Shown here: positions 27,644 to 36,524 of the stretch, one piece after another | How positions within the stretch are numbered: position 1 is the first letter of the stretch | Layout of the letters: the number at the start of each line of letters is the position of its first letter | Position numbers and translations under genes: made by a program | Notes under the pieces: generated by a model | Database searches by the model: none | Told to the model about the DNA's origin: nothing | The model's input: the letters and a program-made list of their open reading frames with translations, nothing else | DNA from: an uncultured Bacilli bacterium | GTDB lineage: Bacteria; Bacillota_I; Bacilli_A; RF39; UBA660 | Length of the DNA stretch: 64,000 nucleotides | Assembly (NCBI GenBank): GCA_944358445.1 | Contig: CALVRC010000007.1 | Span: 1-64,000 of the forward strand | Direction of reading: 5' to 3'

Positions 27644-27704
27644 GAAAAAGAGAGATTCCACAAAATATGGAAGCTGAGTGCTTGCGTATGGGCTCTCTTT
27701 TTTC
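27644..27704 (+). ncRNA. Small RNA candidate A (about 60 nt), or elaborate terminator
   Basis: Starting at the predicted transcription start, AAGAGAG (27648-27654) pairs with CTCTCTT (27693-27699) and ends in six Ts. Inside is a hairpin TTCCA/TGGAA and a 20-base segment starting GCTGAGTGCTTG. A plain terminator needs no promoter of its own, so a small RNA gene is plausible. The symmetrical flanks also let it terminate the convergent gene on the minus strand. I recognise no known RNA family. Confidence 0.4.
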
Positions 27705-27710
27705 GTACAT

Positions 27711-28337
27711 TTAACTTACTAACCACACATAATCATAATCAAAACTTTCAGCAATAAAGTCAGCATAACTATAGTAATTATATCCATTTAAATCATAATT
27801 CCAAATACTTGTATCGTCAATTAAATCTTTAGCAATAATACTCTTTTGTGAATAATCAAATTGAAATAATATAACTGAAACAACATATAGAATATTTGAA
27901 TTATGTTTTTCTTTTACAGTAATATATGCTTTATAACAATAATTATTCATTTTTAAAGGAGCAACAAAATGATGATAGCCCTTCTCTGTTACACTTTGTC
28001 TTTTATCTTTCATTGGTATTAAAGTATCAATATAAATGGCATTATTGAACAAACAATCTAAATATACTGCTGCATTTAAATTATCAATATATCTCTTGTT
28101 AAAAAAATTAAATTTAGATTTTGGAAAAATAATCTTATTAACTGTTTCTTTAGTTATTTTAGCACATATTCCAGTAGCATTATTAACAATTATTCCTCTA
28201 TTTAAATTTAGGGTATTTCTAACGGTAGTTCTTAATAAATTTAAGTCTTGATATGTACTAACTTTTATATAATTATTATTTTCTATAATATTAATTTTTG
28301 TATTTAAATTAATATATTTATTTCTTAAATATTTCAT
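27711..28337 (-). CDS. BECR-fold nuclease-like protein (PBECR/polyvalent-domain type)
   Basis: The chosen ATG (28337) has AGGTGATG upstream and gives 208 residues; an in-frame upstream start would add a hydrophobic stretch without a ribosome site. The middle shows the pattern RGIIVNNATGICAKIT, AAVYLDCLFNNAIYIDT and YHHFVAPLKMNNYCYKAYI then ITVKE. This resembles the phage barnase-EndoU-colicin-RelE-like (PBECR) domains found at the ends of phage and mobile-element proteins. Here it stands alone beside wall genes, with no recognisable antitoxin. Family placement is from memory of the pattern and is uncertain. Confidence 0.4.
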   Translation of the reverse strand: MKYLRNKYINLNTKINIIENNNYIKVSTYQDLNLLRTTVRNTLNLNRGIIVNNATGICAKITKETVNKIIFPKSKFNFFNKRYIDNLNAAVYLDCLFNNAIYIDTLIPMKDKRQSVTEKGYHHFVAPLKMNNYCYKAYITVKEKHNSNILYVVSVILFQFDYSQKSIIAKDLIDDTSIWNYDLNGYNYYSYADFIAESFDYDYVWLVS

Positions 28338-28396
28338 TATTACATCACCTATATACAAAATAACAAAGATGAAATATAATGCAATTAATTTATTTA

Positions 28397-28441
28397 AAAA
28401 CAATCGTATTAACTAACTACTAGTTCAACACGATTGTTTTC
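28397..28441. terminator. Terminator overlapping the autolysin stop codon
   Basis: AAAACAATCGT and ACGATTGTTTT pair across a loop of about 22 bases. The right arm (plus-strand view) codes the last residues of the autolysin. A T-run follows on the minus strand. Confidence 0.65.
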
Positions 28442-31400
28442 TTTTGTATTGACAACTAACTTATAATTTTTACCATCAATTGAAGTTTGTGCTTCGTTAA
28501 TGGCATTAAACATATCGACAACATATCCATAATCTTCAACATTTCCAACTTTAGTATCAATAATGATAGCATATGTACCTTTTTCTAATTGAGAGACATC
28601 AATTTGACCATTATACCAAGCATATTCTTTAGATAAATTATCTAAAGATGTAATACTATAACTTCCTTGATTGGTACTATCTATATCAGTGAAAATTAAA
28701 TCAAAGGTTTTAACATTTTCTAAATATACTTTTCTATCAATGTTTGATTTATTACTATAGTCAACTCCATAATTATAAGAAGTTCCAATTAATTTCAAAC
28801 AATTACCCTCAAAACTCATATCATCATAATCATTTATCATATTACGATATGTAGGAGACTCACTAGTTGAAATAAGTCCTCCATCTCTAATACTAAGTTC
28901 AACAGCTTTAGTTTTTTTCTTTAAATTGACATAAAAATTATATCCTTTTTTATTATCTTCACTTCTTTTATCAATTGAACTATTTAATATATTAGAAAAT
29001 AAAGTTTCGGAATAATAATCCGTACCCTCACTTCTCATGTACAAATCATAATCTCCTTGAGGAATTCCTGATAAATCAATTTCTCCTTTGAACCACGCGC
29101 CACGATAATCATAACCATTTTCTTCGCCCAAATCATATGGCAAATCATTTGTCCATCGATCAACATTTACATTATATTTTTCATTAGTGCTTTTGTTTTC
29201 TAATACCAATTGAAATTTCAAATAATCATCAATTCCATTTTTTGCACCCAACTGTATCAAATAACCACTAATCTCATATTTTTTAGAATTATCATTCCAT
29301 TTTATTCCATCTAAATAAAATTCTCCTTCTTTTTCTTCCAATACTTTTTCACTAACAGTAACCGTAATTGTTTTAGTAACAGTTTGTTCATATGAATCAG
29401 TTACTGAATAAGTTACTTTATATTGACCAAGTTCATTTGTTTTTACTTCATTTAAATCAACATTAATTTTAGTAATTGTTCCATCTTCAGGATCATAAGC
29501 TGTAACACCATCTAATGGGTCAAACTCACTATTCAAATAAACAGTCTTATCAGAAACATTAATTACTGGAAGCTGATTTACAATAACTTTAACAGTTATA
29601 GTTTTTTCGGTCTTTTGACCATTTTTATCAGTAACTATATAAGTAACCTTATAATCCCCTACCTCATCAGTTTTAACTTCACCTTTATATTCAATTTTTT
29701 CAATAGGTCCATCCTCAGCGTCACTAGCTGTAACGCCTTCTAAAGGATCAAAATCACTATTTAAATAAATTTCTTTATCTGATACATTAATAACTGGCTT
29801 TTCATTAGGAATAACAGTTACATTAATAGTTTTACTTACTTCTTTACCTTTAGAATCTTTTACCTTATAAGTAACCTCATAAGTATCAGCAACATCTGTA
29901 TTAACTGTCTGTTCATAAGTAATATCATCAGTTAAATCTGTTCCATCATATGCCTTAGCACTTACACCATCCATATAATCAAACTCTTCGAATTGTTTAA
30001 CTTCCTTATCTTCAGCAGTAATTATAGGAAGCTCAGCAGATATAACTTTAACAGTAATTGTTTTACTAACATGGAAATTACTATTATCTGAAACAGTATA
30101 AGTAACATGATATGTTCCTTCTTTTTCCGGTTTAACATCACTTTCATATGTAATTTTACCTGTTAAATTACCATTTTCTGCATCACTTGCACTAACACCT
30201 TCTAAAGGATTAAAATTATCTCCTTCTTTAATAGTCTTATCAGAAGCACTAATTACAGGTTGATTATTAGATACATAAATCTCTTCAGTTGGAACATATC
30301 CATAAAGTAAATTATCCTCAGCAGGTAAATCAGTATAAATTTTATAAAACTCAACACCATTTAAACCAACAACTTTATCCACGACATTAACAGATAAATC
30401 ATTAACTTTTTCATTACTATTTGGATTTTTCAAAGTATAAACATGAGCCTCATCAGTTCTTTCTGGTTTATCAAATACCCAAGGTCTGCCAACATTACTA
30501 TCCTTCTTAACAACACCAATTGTACTTGAATTAAAATCCTTACCTCCATAATCCAAATCATTAGTAAATGAATTACCTGCCTGCTTTTCGCCCCAATATG
30601 GATCAGTAGCATATTTTACATTACGCCCACTAGCTTTATTACCATAATGACTTCCATAATAATACTTACCTGTTGCAAGTGAATAATTTGTACCAGTTTT
30701 TTTAGCATAATCCATAATAGAATCCCTAGGACTATCATAAGAATAAGCACAATCATAAGCACAGCTATCAGCAGCACCATAACCAAATAAATTATTCTTA
30801 TCCATAGCAATTTTACTAGTACCATTCGCACTTTCGTTCATTGCCGTTCCAAACATCATTAAAGCATTTTGGCCATAAGTAGCTTCAGCTTCTTTAAAAT
30901 ATTTACCAGTTCCAAACATCTTAGAAGTTGATGCATTATAACCTTTATTAGAAATAATTTCATCAAAATCCTCTGCAGTATAACCAGTAACAGAATGACT
31001 AGACAAATATAAATAATAAGCATAATGAGGACTATCATAATTAATGCTATGAGTATAAACACCACTTCTATAATCATCAAGCATCGTCATAATATCCGCA
31101 TAAAAATAATTACCATCAAAACTATAATACCTTACATCCTTAGCTAAATAAGAAGGTGCAGTACCTAAATTAGTAAAAGTATCACCATATCCAGACCCAT
31201 TATAATAAGTAAAATGATGAATTAAATTTCCCGTAGGCCCATAGTGATTATAATAAGTTCCAAGTCCATTAGTACCAGTAAGTTCTGTCACACTATCAGT
31301 TTTAGCAATCCAAGCTTCAGAACCATTATAACTAATTTTATACCAAGTATATCCATCCGCATTTCTAGTTTCTGTATAACTAAAATTAGAAGTTGTCTTA

Positions 31401-31936
31401 ACCTGAGTTATAACTGTACCTTTTAATGAAGGAGTTTTTCTAATTCTGATTCCAAGACCGCCAGGAACATTAATCATATTTCCATTAACACCCATTAAAG
31501 AAATAGGGGTTACCACTCCATTAGTAACTTCAGTCCAGCCAATATAACCGCTTATCATAACCTTAACTCTACCATTTTCACTATATCCAAGTAAAGCCGC
31601 ATCTGTTCCATATGAACCATGAATAGAAGTATAAGTAGAGCCAGTTGCAGAAGTATATAAATTATATGTTTTTCCAGGTTTAAATTTAAAAATTCCATAT
31701 TTACTATCTACAGGCACACCATCTCTATAAATTGTTGCGACACTATTTGCAGTAGAGTTTTGGGCATTCATAGCATTTAAAGCCGCACTATAACTATTAT
31801 AACTTCCTATAACCTTATTTCCAGTTTGATTAGCAACCATTTCAACCGTATAATTAGATGCTGCCTCAACTTCATAAGAAGGCACAAGATTAAACATTAA
31901 AAATAAAATAAAAGTAAATTGTAAAAGTTTTTTCAT
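28409..31936 (-). CDS. Modular autolysin: SH3b, GH73-type glucosaminidase, Ig-like repeats
   Basis: The 1175 residues begin with a signal peptide (1-25), then a region with an SH3b-like domain (about 160-215, IRIRKTPSLKG and GYTWYKI). A glucosaminidase domain follows (about 320-470) with MNESANGTSKIAMDKNNLFG, the GH73/LytB block holding the catalytic Glu. Four Ig-like DUF5011-type repeats follow (about 560-880, each with ASDxxxGxIT and YxVTYxVxD blocks), then a C-terminal region with two related modules. It should cleave N-acetylglucosamine bonds in peptidoglycan, perhaps at septa. No sortase motif is present, so binding is probably through SH3b and C-terminal domains. Confidence 0.88.
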   Translation of the reverse strand: MKKLLQFTFILFLMFNLVPSYEVEAASNYTVEMVANQTGNKVIGSYNSYSAALNAMNAQNSTANSVATIYRDGVPVDSKYGIFKFKPGKTYNLYTSATGSTYTSIHGSYGTDAALLGYSENGRVKVMISGYIGWTEVTNGVVTPISLMGVNGNMINVPGGLGIRIRKTPSLKGTVITQVKTTSNFSYTETRNADGYTWYKISYNGSEAWIAKTDSVTELTGTNGLGTYYNHYGPTGNLIHHFTYYNGSGYGDTFTNLGTAPSYLAKDVRYYSFDGNYFYADIMTMLDDYRSGVYTHSINYDSPHYAYYLYLSSHSVTGYTAEDFDEIISNKGYNASTSKMFGTGKYFKEAEATYGQNALMMFGTAMNESANGTSKIAMDKNNLFGYGAADSCAYDCAYSYDSPRDSIMDYAKKTGTNYSLATGKYYYGSHYGNKASGRNVKYATDPYWGEKQAGNSFTNDLDYGGKDFNSSTIGVVKKDSNVGRPWVFDKPERTDEAHVYTLKNPNSNEKVNDLSVNVVDKVVGLNGVEFYKIYTDLPAEDNLLYGYVPTEEIYVSNNQPVISASDKTIKEGDNFNPLEGVSASDAENGNLTGKITYESDVKPEKEGTYHVTYTVSDNSNFHVSKTITVKVISAELPIITAEDKEVKQFEEFDYMDGVSAKAYDGTDLTDDITYEQTVNTDVADTYEVTYKVKDSKGKEVSKTINVTVIPNEKPVINVSDKEIYLNSDFDPLEGVTASDAEDGPIEKIEYKGEVKTDEVGDYKVTYIVTDKNGQKTEKTITVKVIVNQLPVINVSDKTVYLNSEFDPLDGVTAYDPEDGTITKINVDLNEVKTNELGQYKVTYSVTDSYEQTVTKTITVTVSEKVLEEKEGEFYLDGIKWNDNSKKYEISGYLIQLGAKNGIDDYLKFQLVLENKSTNEKYNVNVDRWTNDLPYDLGEENGYDYRGAWFKGEIDLSGIPQGDYDLYMRSEGTDYYSETLFSNILNSSIDKRSEDNKKGYNFYVNLKKKTKAVELSIRDGGLISTSESPTYRNMINDYDDMSFEGNCLKLIGTSYNYGVDYSNKSNIDRKVYLENVKTFDLIFTDIDSTNQGSYSITSLDNLSKEYAWYNGQIDVSQLEKGTYAIIIDTKVGNVEDYGYVVDMFNAINEAQTSIDGKNYKLVVNTKENNRVELVVS

Positions 31937-32029
31937 ATGCTCAAGCCCCCTTAATTATCCTATAAATATTATATCAAAGAATATATATATTGTATATAAT
32001 TGAAACATTCAAACTAGACATTATTTGAC

Positions 32030-32064
32030 AAAAAAACCATAAATTTAAAATAACTTATGGTTTT
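32030..32064 (-). terminator. Terminator downstream of small RNA B
   Basis: On the minus strand AAACCATAA and TTATGGTTT form a 9-bp stem followed by seven Ts. It insulates the autolysin gene from the small RNA promoter upstream. The autolysin has its own TGATATAAT-type extended -10 near 31970. Confidence 0.75.
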
Positions 32065-32084
32065 AAAACAATACAACTTATAAG

Positions 32085-32170
32085 AAAAAAAGAGTTAGCC
32101 CAAACACTAGAAAAATTAATTATCTAACGCTAGGGAAAAAAGCGACCTAACTCAGCAAAATCTCTTTTGC
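32085..32170 (-). ncRNA. Small RNA candidate B (about 86 nt)
   Basis: Read on the minus strand, the predicted start (7 bases after the -10) falls exactly on the first base of the hairpin GCAAAA-GAGA-UUUUGC (32170-32155). Then GAGUUAG (32153-32147) pairs with CUAACUC (32098-32092) and is followed by seven Us. Inside, CCCUAGCGUUAGA pairs at 12 of 13 positions with UCUAGUGUUUGGG, leaving a one-sided bulge GUCGCUUUUUU. Promoter, 5' hairpin, long stem and terminator make a complete RNA gene with no coding potential. It shares GCUGAGU and a GGGCU-CUC-U-run ending with candidate A. Family unknown. Confidence 0.6.
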
Positions 32171-32176
32171 ACCCTC

Positions 32177-32205
32177 ATCATAAAATAAATTTAATGAATT
32201 GTCAA
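32177..32205 (-). promoter_or_regulatory. Strong SigA promoter of small RNA B
   Basis: Minus strand: TTGACA (32200-32205), 17 bases, TATGAT (32177-32182). Confidence 0.75.
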
Positions 32206-32243
32206 TAAATTTAAAAACAAAACAAACAAATGTGTAAAATATT

Positions 32244-32272
32244 TTACATTAAAACCATTTTTATGATAAAAT
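32244..32272 (+). promoter_or_regulatory. Promoter of the CDP-alcohol phosphatidyltransferase gene
   Basis: TTACAT (32244-32249), 17 bases, TAAAAT (32267-32272), giving a leader of about 17 bases before the ATG at 32296. Confidence 0.55.
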
Positions 32273-32295
32273 ATTAAACAAATTGGAGTGATAAA

Positions 32296-33120
32296 ATGAG
32301 CACAATCAAAAATACAACCCAAAAATTTGCCAAAGGATTATTTAACCCAGATAACAAACTATCATTAATACCTAACTGGCTATCATTTTCAAGGGTAATT
32401 GGTGGTTTAGCTATACCAATTATGACATATACTGGCACCCCCTTACCTGTTCTATTTGGAACAATAAGTTTTCTAGCCATCTCCGATTTCTTAGATGGAA
32501 AAGCAGCTAGAATAATTGCTAAAGAAGAAACAGAAGAAGGAGCCATGTTAGATGCCGTTTCAGACAAAATTTTTTCTCTTTTACTAATTATAGGCATCAT
32601 TCCTATGTTACCAGTTTTTGCCATAAATGGAATACTAGAAAGCGCCATAGCTTTAATAAATGCTAAATTATTATCTAAAGGTGGTCATCCAAAAAGTAAT
32701 TTACTAGGTAAAGCTAAAATATGGCCACTATCAATCGCTTTAATATTAGGTTACCTTGCCCTAGCTATTCAAAATTTAAACATTGCTGGAATAACCAATG
32801 AAACCTTATTAGCAATAAGTACTGCTTTAAGCATTGGAACAATCCCTCTTCAAAGCATAAATATTAAACAGTACCTAGATGAATACAAAAAACAAACAAA
32901 AAATAAAGAAGAAGAAAATATTGAAAAAGAAACTTCAAAACAAAATACAAGCAAAAAAAATAAAGCATTAACAAACAAAAAAACTAAAACTTCAAAATTA
33001 AAACTTTCTAAAGAAAATCACATGGCGATGATTTATGAATTAAATCAAGATGAAAAAGATAAACAAATAGAAGAAACTAAAGAAACAGGAAAACAATATA
33101 CTAAAAGAAACAAGCACTAA
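32296..33120 (+). CDS. CDP-alcohol phosphatidyltransferase (PgsA-like)
   Basis: The 274-residue protein has about five membrane helices in its first 200 residues and the CDP-alcohol motif SDFLDGKAAR...G...D...D. Between AR and G there are nine residues (IIAKEETEE) rather than the usual eight. The final Asp pair is GAMLDAVSD. Family members make phosphatidylglycerol phosphate or cardiolipin at the inner membrane. The last 75 residues are a Lys/Glu/Thr-rich tail not needed for the family reaction. GGAG lies seven bases before the ATG. The exact alcohol substrate is not certain. Confidence 0.8.
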   Translation: MSTIKNTTQKFAKGLFNPDNKLSLIPNWLSFSRVIGGLAIPIMTYTGTPLPVLFGTISFLAISDFLDGKAARIIAKEETEEGAMLDAVSDKIFSLLLIIGIIPMLPVFAINGILESAIALINAKLLSKGGHPKSNLLGKAKIWPLSIALILGYLALAIQNLNIAGITNETLLAISTALSIGTIPLQSINIKQYLDEYKKQTKNKEEENIEKETSKQNTSKKNKALTNKKTKTSKLKLSKENHMAMIYELNQDEKDKQIEETKETGKQYTKRNKH

Positions 33121-33136
33121 CACTTGTTTCTTTTAT
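33107..33136. terminator. Bidirectional terminator
   Basis: GAAACAAG and CTTGTTTC pair around an 8-base loop and are followed by TTTTAT. It lies at the end of the phosphatidyltransferase gene, facing the rhomboid gene. Confidence 0.7.
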
Positions 33137-34275
33137 AATCCTCTAACAAACACCATATATCCTATAAATCCAATAAAAATCAAGTACATAATAGCTCCAT
33201 TAATCATTTCAAATTTACTAGATTTATATTTAACACCAACAGCCATACAAGACAAAATTCCTCCAACTAAACCACCAATATGTGCCCAATTATCAATTCC
33301 ACTCACCGTAAAACCAATAAATAAATTAATAACAATAAGTGGAATAATTTGTGATTTAACTACACTATCCAAATACACTCTATAGTGATATCCAAAATAA
33401 AGTAAAGCTCCCATTAAGCCAAATATTGCACCAGAAGCACCAACACTAAAATTATTACTAAAGAATATTGAAAGCATTGAACCACCTAAGCCTGAAAGTA
33501 AATAAACTGCCAAATACTTCCATTTTCCTAAAAAGCTTTCAAGCTGCATACCTATTACATACAAAGCATACATATTAAAAAGTAAATGTAATAAATTAGC
33601 ATGTAAAAATATACCAGTAAAAAGTCTATAATATTGATTTAACTCTACAATATAAAATCTATTTACCGCAAACATTTGTAAAATGCTATCATTAAATAAA
33701 CTTAAAATATAAATAACAACATTTATAGCAATTAAAGCATAAGTAATAACTGGTTTTTTAGGTCTAAATACATCCTCATTCATCTTCGCATCTCCTTCAT
33801 TTTTTTTATTTATATCACTAGTAATTTTCATAAAAAGTTCTAAACCCTTCTCCTTAAAATCCATATCATTGGTAATATCTGGAAATGCTGAAGTAACAAA
33901 TCTATATTTATTTAAATCATCCGCATCATGAATATTAGCAAATTTAATATTAGGAGTATCCTCAAATTCAGATATATCAACATTATCCCCTAAATTAACA
34001 AATATACTAAGGGCATTAATTTTAAAAGACAATGTTTTTTTCTTAATAGTTTTAAGCAAACTTTCAGTTTTAAATATATCAAATTTAAATTGTTCATTAT
34101 TATGAATATAACCTGAAACAATCCTAATAATCTTATAATCATCATCTAAATTCTCAAGCCATATTTCATCTTTCACACCCCTAATAATTACTGGATTATA
34201 TCCTCTTTCAGTAATAAAATAGTGTAAAAGTTTCATAACTAATTCTTCTTTTTTATCAATAACTATTTCGTTCAT
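33133..34275 (-). CDS. Rhomboid intramembrane protease (GluP/YqgP-like)
   Basis: A cytoplasmic N-terminal domain of about 170 residues is joined to six or seven membrane helices. The protease core is clear: LLFNMYALY in helix 2, SVGASGAIFGLMGAL with the catalytic Ser, and NWAHIGGLVGG with the catalytic His. Bacillus YqgP has the same two-part layout and handles membrane protein quality control. I chose the ATG at 34275 because AGGTGATGAT precedes it; an in-frame start at 34317 lies inside rluD. It follows rluD closely, so the two are probably cotranscribed. Confidence 0.9.
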   Translation of the reverse strand: MNEIVIDKKEELVMKLLHYFITERGYNPVIIRGVKDEIWLENLDDDYKIIRIVSGYIHNNEQFKFDIFKTESLLKTIKKKTLSFKINALSIFVNLGDNVDISEFEDTPNIKFANIHDADDLNKYRFVTSAFPDITNDMDFKEKGLELFMKITSDINKKNEGDAKMNEDVFRPKKPVITYALIAINVVIYILSLFNDSILQMFAVNRFYIVELNQYYRLFTGIFLHANLLHLLFNMYALYVIGMQLESFLGKWKYLAVYLLSGLGGSMLSIFFSNNFSVGASGAIFGLMGALLYFGYHYRVYLDSVVKSQIIPLIVINLFIGFTVSGIDNWAHIGGLVGGILSCMAVGVKYKSSKFEMINGAIMYLIFIGFIGYMVFVRGL

Positions 34276-34283
34276 ATCATCAC

Positions 34284-35159
34284 CTACTCGAATTTTTTCA
34301 AAATATTCAAAAAACACTCTGGAAGTTCACTATCAAACTGCATATATTTTAAAGTTTTAGGATGAATAAATCCCAATTCCTTAGCATGCAAACATTGGCC
34401 ACTATCATCAAATAATTTCCTATTACCATAAACAGGATCATTTACTAAAGGATGTCCAATATAATCCATATGCACTCTAATTTGATGTGTTCTTCCCGTT
34501 TCTAATTTAAGTTCAATTAAAGTCGCCTTATCATATCTTTTTAAAACCCTAAAATGAGTAATAGCCTCTTTACCATCAGCGCGAACTGCCATTTTTTTAC
34601 GGTCATGTGTACTTCTTCCAATTGGTGCATCTATCTCCCCCGTATCATTTTTTATTACGCCCCATACTAAAGCAACATATTTTCTATAAGTCTTCTTTGA
34701 AGCTAGTTCTTTAGCCAAAACTTCATGAGCTTTATTATTTTTAGCAATCATAAGTAAACCAGTTGTATAAGCATCAATTCTATGAACAATACCAGGTCTT
34801 ACATCACCATTTAAATCACTTAATTTAGTATGATATAATAGTCCGTTTACTAAAGTACCACTATGATTTCCAGCCCCAGGATGTACAACAACTCCATTAG
34901 CCTTATTAACTACAATTACATCATCGTCTTCATAAACAATATCCAAATTCATTTTCTCTGGTTTAAGTTCATCTTCTATAACATGACTAACTATAACCTT
35001 ATCATTTTCTTTTAGTAAAAAACCAGGTTTTACTTCTTTTCCATTTACTAAAACCTCATGTGCCTTAATCATTTTAGTAACCTGACTACGGCTAACTTCC
35101 AAAATAGAAGATAAATAGTTATCTAATCTTATATCACTTTGTTTTACTTGATACTCCAT
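34284..35159 (-). CDS. rluD: RluD-type 23S rRNA pseudouridine synthase
   Basis: An N-terminal S4 RNA-binding domain (DNYLSSILEVSRSQVTKMI) is followed by the RluA-family catalytic domain with GIVHRIDAYTTGLLM, where the Asp of HRID is the nucleophile, and RTHQIRVHMDYIGHPLVND near the end. The product is 291 residues, normal for the family. It isomerises uridines in 23S rRNA; RluD sites in helix 69 are the likely target, although the Firmicute YlyB group is close. ATG at 35159 with AAAGGTG. It overlaps the lspA end by 26 bases, the common lspA-rluD pair. Confidence 0.92.
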   Translation of the reverse strand: MEYQVKQSDIRLDNYLSSILEVSRSQVTKMIKAHEVLVNGKEVKPGFLLKENDKVIVSHVIEDELKPEKMNLDIVYEDDDVIVVNKANGVVVHPGAGNHSGTLVNGLLYHTKLSDLNGDVRPGIVHRIDAYTTGLLMIAKNNKAHEVLAKELASKKTYRKYVALVWGVIKNDTGEIDAPIGRSTHDRKKMAVRADGKEAITHFRVLKRYDKATLIELKLETGRTHQIRVHMDYIGHPLVNDPVYGNRKLFDDSGQCLHAKELGFIHPKTLKYMQFDSELPECFLNILKKFE

Positions 35160-35607
35160 CTTTATCACCTTTTATCACCTGAATTGCAATCAAAATCATT
35201 GAAACAACAATTGCGATATCAGCCAAATTAAATATTGGAAAATTATAGCCAAATATATTAAAATCCAAATAATCAATCACCTGCATATGTACTACTCTAT
35301 CAACTAAATTTCCCATAATTCCACCAACTAATAAACCATATGAAACTTGTTCAAATATAGTTAACTTCTTTCCTTTAATAAAAAAGAAATAAATTATATT
35401 CAAAACAGCTAAAGAAATTACTATTAATAAAATAGTATTTGAACTTAAAATACTAAAAGCAGCCCCAGTATTCCCAACTAAAGTAATATTAAAAAAACCA
35501 TTAATAACACTAATAGACTGCCCATAATTCATGAAAAACAATAATAAATTTTTAACAATTTGATCTAGTAATAAAGTTCCAAAAGCAAATCCATATAGTT
35601 TTTTCAT
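35134..35607 (-). CDS. lspA: Lipoprotein signal peptidase LspA
   Basis: The 157-residue protein has four membrane helices and the family blocks VGNTGAAFS, GGIMGNLVDRVVH and FPIFNLADIAI, with the two catalytic Asp residues in NLVDR and NLAD. It cleaves prolipoprotein signal peptides after diacylglyceryl addition. It overlaps rluD. Confidence 0.95.
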   Translation of the reverse strand: MKKLYGFAFGTLLLDQIVKNLLLFFMNYGQSISVINGFFNITLVGNTGAAFSILSSNTILLIVISLAVLNIIYFFFIKGKKLTIFEQVSYGLLVGGIMGNLVDRVVHMQVIDYLDFNIFGYNFPIFNLADIAIVVSMILIAIQVIKGDKDGVSSKTK

Positions 35608-35696
35608 TTTATGTCACCACTAAATATTATATCAGAAAAATCATATTATTCAAAATAATAAAAATATGATAAAATAGTCTAAAAGGAAGTGAAAAT

Positions 35697-36197
35697 ATGA
35701 AAAATGAAAAAAGAAAAGATTATCTATCTTGGGATGAATATTTTATAGCAATCACTGAACTAAGTGCAATGCGTAGTAAAGATCCTTCCACAAGAGTTGG
35801 AGCCTGCATAGTTAGTAATGATAATAGAATTTTATCCATAGGTTATAATGGAGCCCCAAATGGTTTTGATGATGATGAATTTCCATGGAACCGTGAAGGA
35901 AAAAATTTAGAAACAAAATATCCTTATGTCTGTCATGCTGAATTAAACGCCATACTAAATTATAGAGGTTATAAAAAAGATTTAGAAAATTCTAAAATAT
36001 ATGTTGACTTATTTCCTTGTAACGAATGTGCAAAAATGATTATTCAATCAGGAATAAAAGAAGTTATTTACTTAAATGACAAATATGCAGATAGTGAAAA
36101 TAACATTGCATCACGCACCTTATTTGATAAATGTAATGTAAAATATCACAAAATAAAAATGAATAAAGAAATAATATTAAATATAAAAAACAACTAA
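35697..36197 (+). CDS. comEB: dCMP deaminase, ComEB-type
   Basis: The 166-residue protein has the zinc deaminase motifs CHAELNAIL (His/Glu) and PCNECAKMI (two Cys), and the start [15 protein letters not shown] seen in deoxycytidylate deaminases. It converts dCMP to dUMP for thymidylate synthesis. It has a TAAAAT -10 (35670-35675) and AAAAGGAAGTG before the ATG, so the leader is only about 15 bases. Confidence 0.93.
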   Translation: MKNEKRKDYLSWDEYFIAITELSAMRSKDPSTRVGACIVSNDNRILSIGYNGAPNGFDDDEFPWNREGKNLETKYPYVCHAELNAILNYRGYKKDLENSKIYVDLFPCNECAKMIIQSGIKEVIYLNDKYADSENNIASRTLFDKCNVKYHKIKMNKEIILNIKNN

Positions 36198-36229
36198 AAG
36201 CTATTAAGAATAATCTTAATAGCTTTTAA
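36197..36229. terminator. Bidirectional terminator between comEB and trxA
   Basis: AAAAGCTATTAAGA and TCTTAATAGCTTTT form a near-perfect palindrome at the end of both convergent genes. Confidence 0.85.
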
Positions 36230-36522
36230 CTTTGAATAAATTTTAAAATCTCGTCACTTGTCATATAACCAATATGCATAACATAAGTACCATCTTTTTT
36301 AAAATAAACAAGCGTTGGAACACTCATAACTCCAAATCTTTTACAAAGTTCCAAATTTTCATCAATATCAATTTTCATAATTTGAACTTTATCCTTAATT
36401 TCCTCTAACTCTAGAGTAAGCATCTTGCAAGGACCACACCATGTCGCAAAAAAATCAACAAGCACGTCTCCTTTGCTAGTAATCTCCTCAAAGTTTTCTG
36501 AATTTCCTATAATAATTTCCAT
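36226..36522 (-). CDS. trxA: Thioredoxin-like protein
   Basis: At 98 residues it is a compact thioredoxin fold with active site FFATWCGPCKML and the cis-Pro block MSVPTLVYF. It lacks a signal peptide, so it acts as a cytoplasmic disulfide reductase. The start has GGGAGG upstream. It follows cvpA by two bases, an operon. Confidence 0.92.
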   Translation of the reverse strand: MEIIIGNSENFEEITSKGDVLVDFFATWCGPCKMLTLELEEIKDKVQIMKIDIDENLELCKRFGVMSVPTLVYFKKDGTYVMHIGYMTSDEILKFIQS

Positions 36523-36524
36523 AA

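Noticed and set aside
28409-31936. Additional genes in other frames within the autolysin (for example 30430-31080)
   Set aside because: Low-complexity hydrophobic translations without ribosome sites, in the shadow of a well-supported gene.
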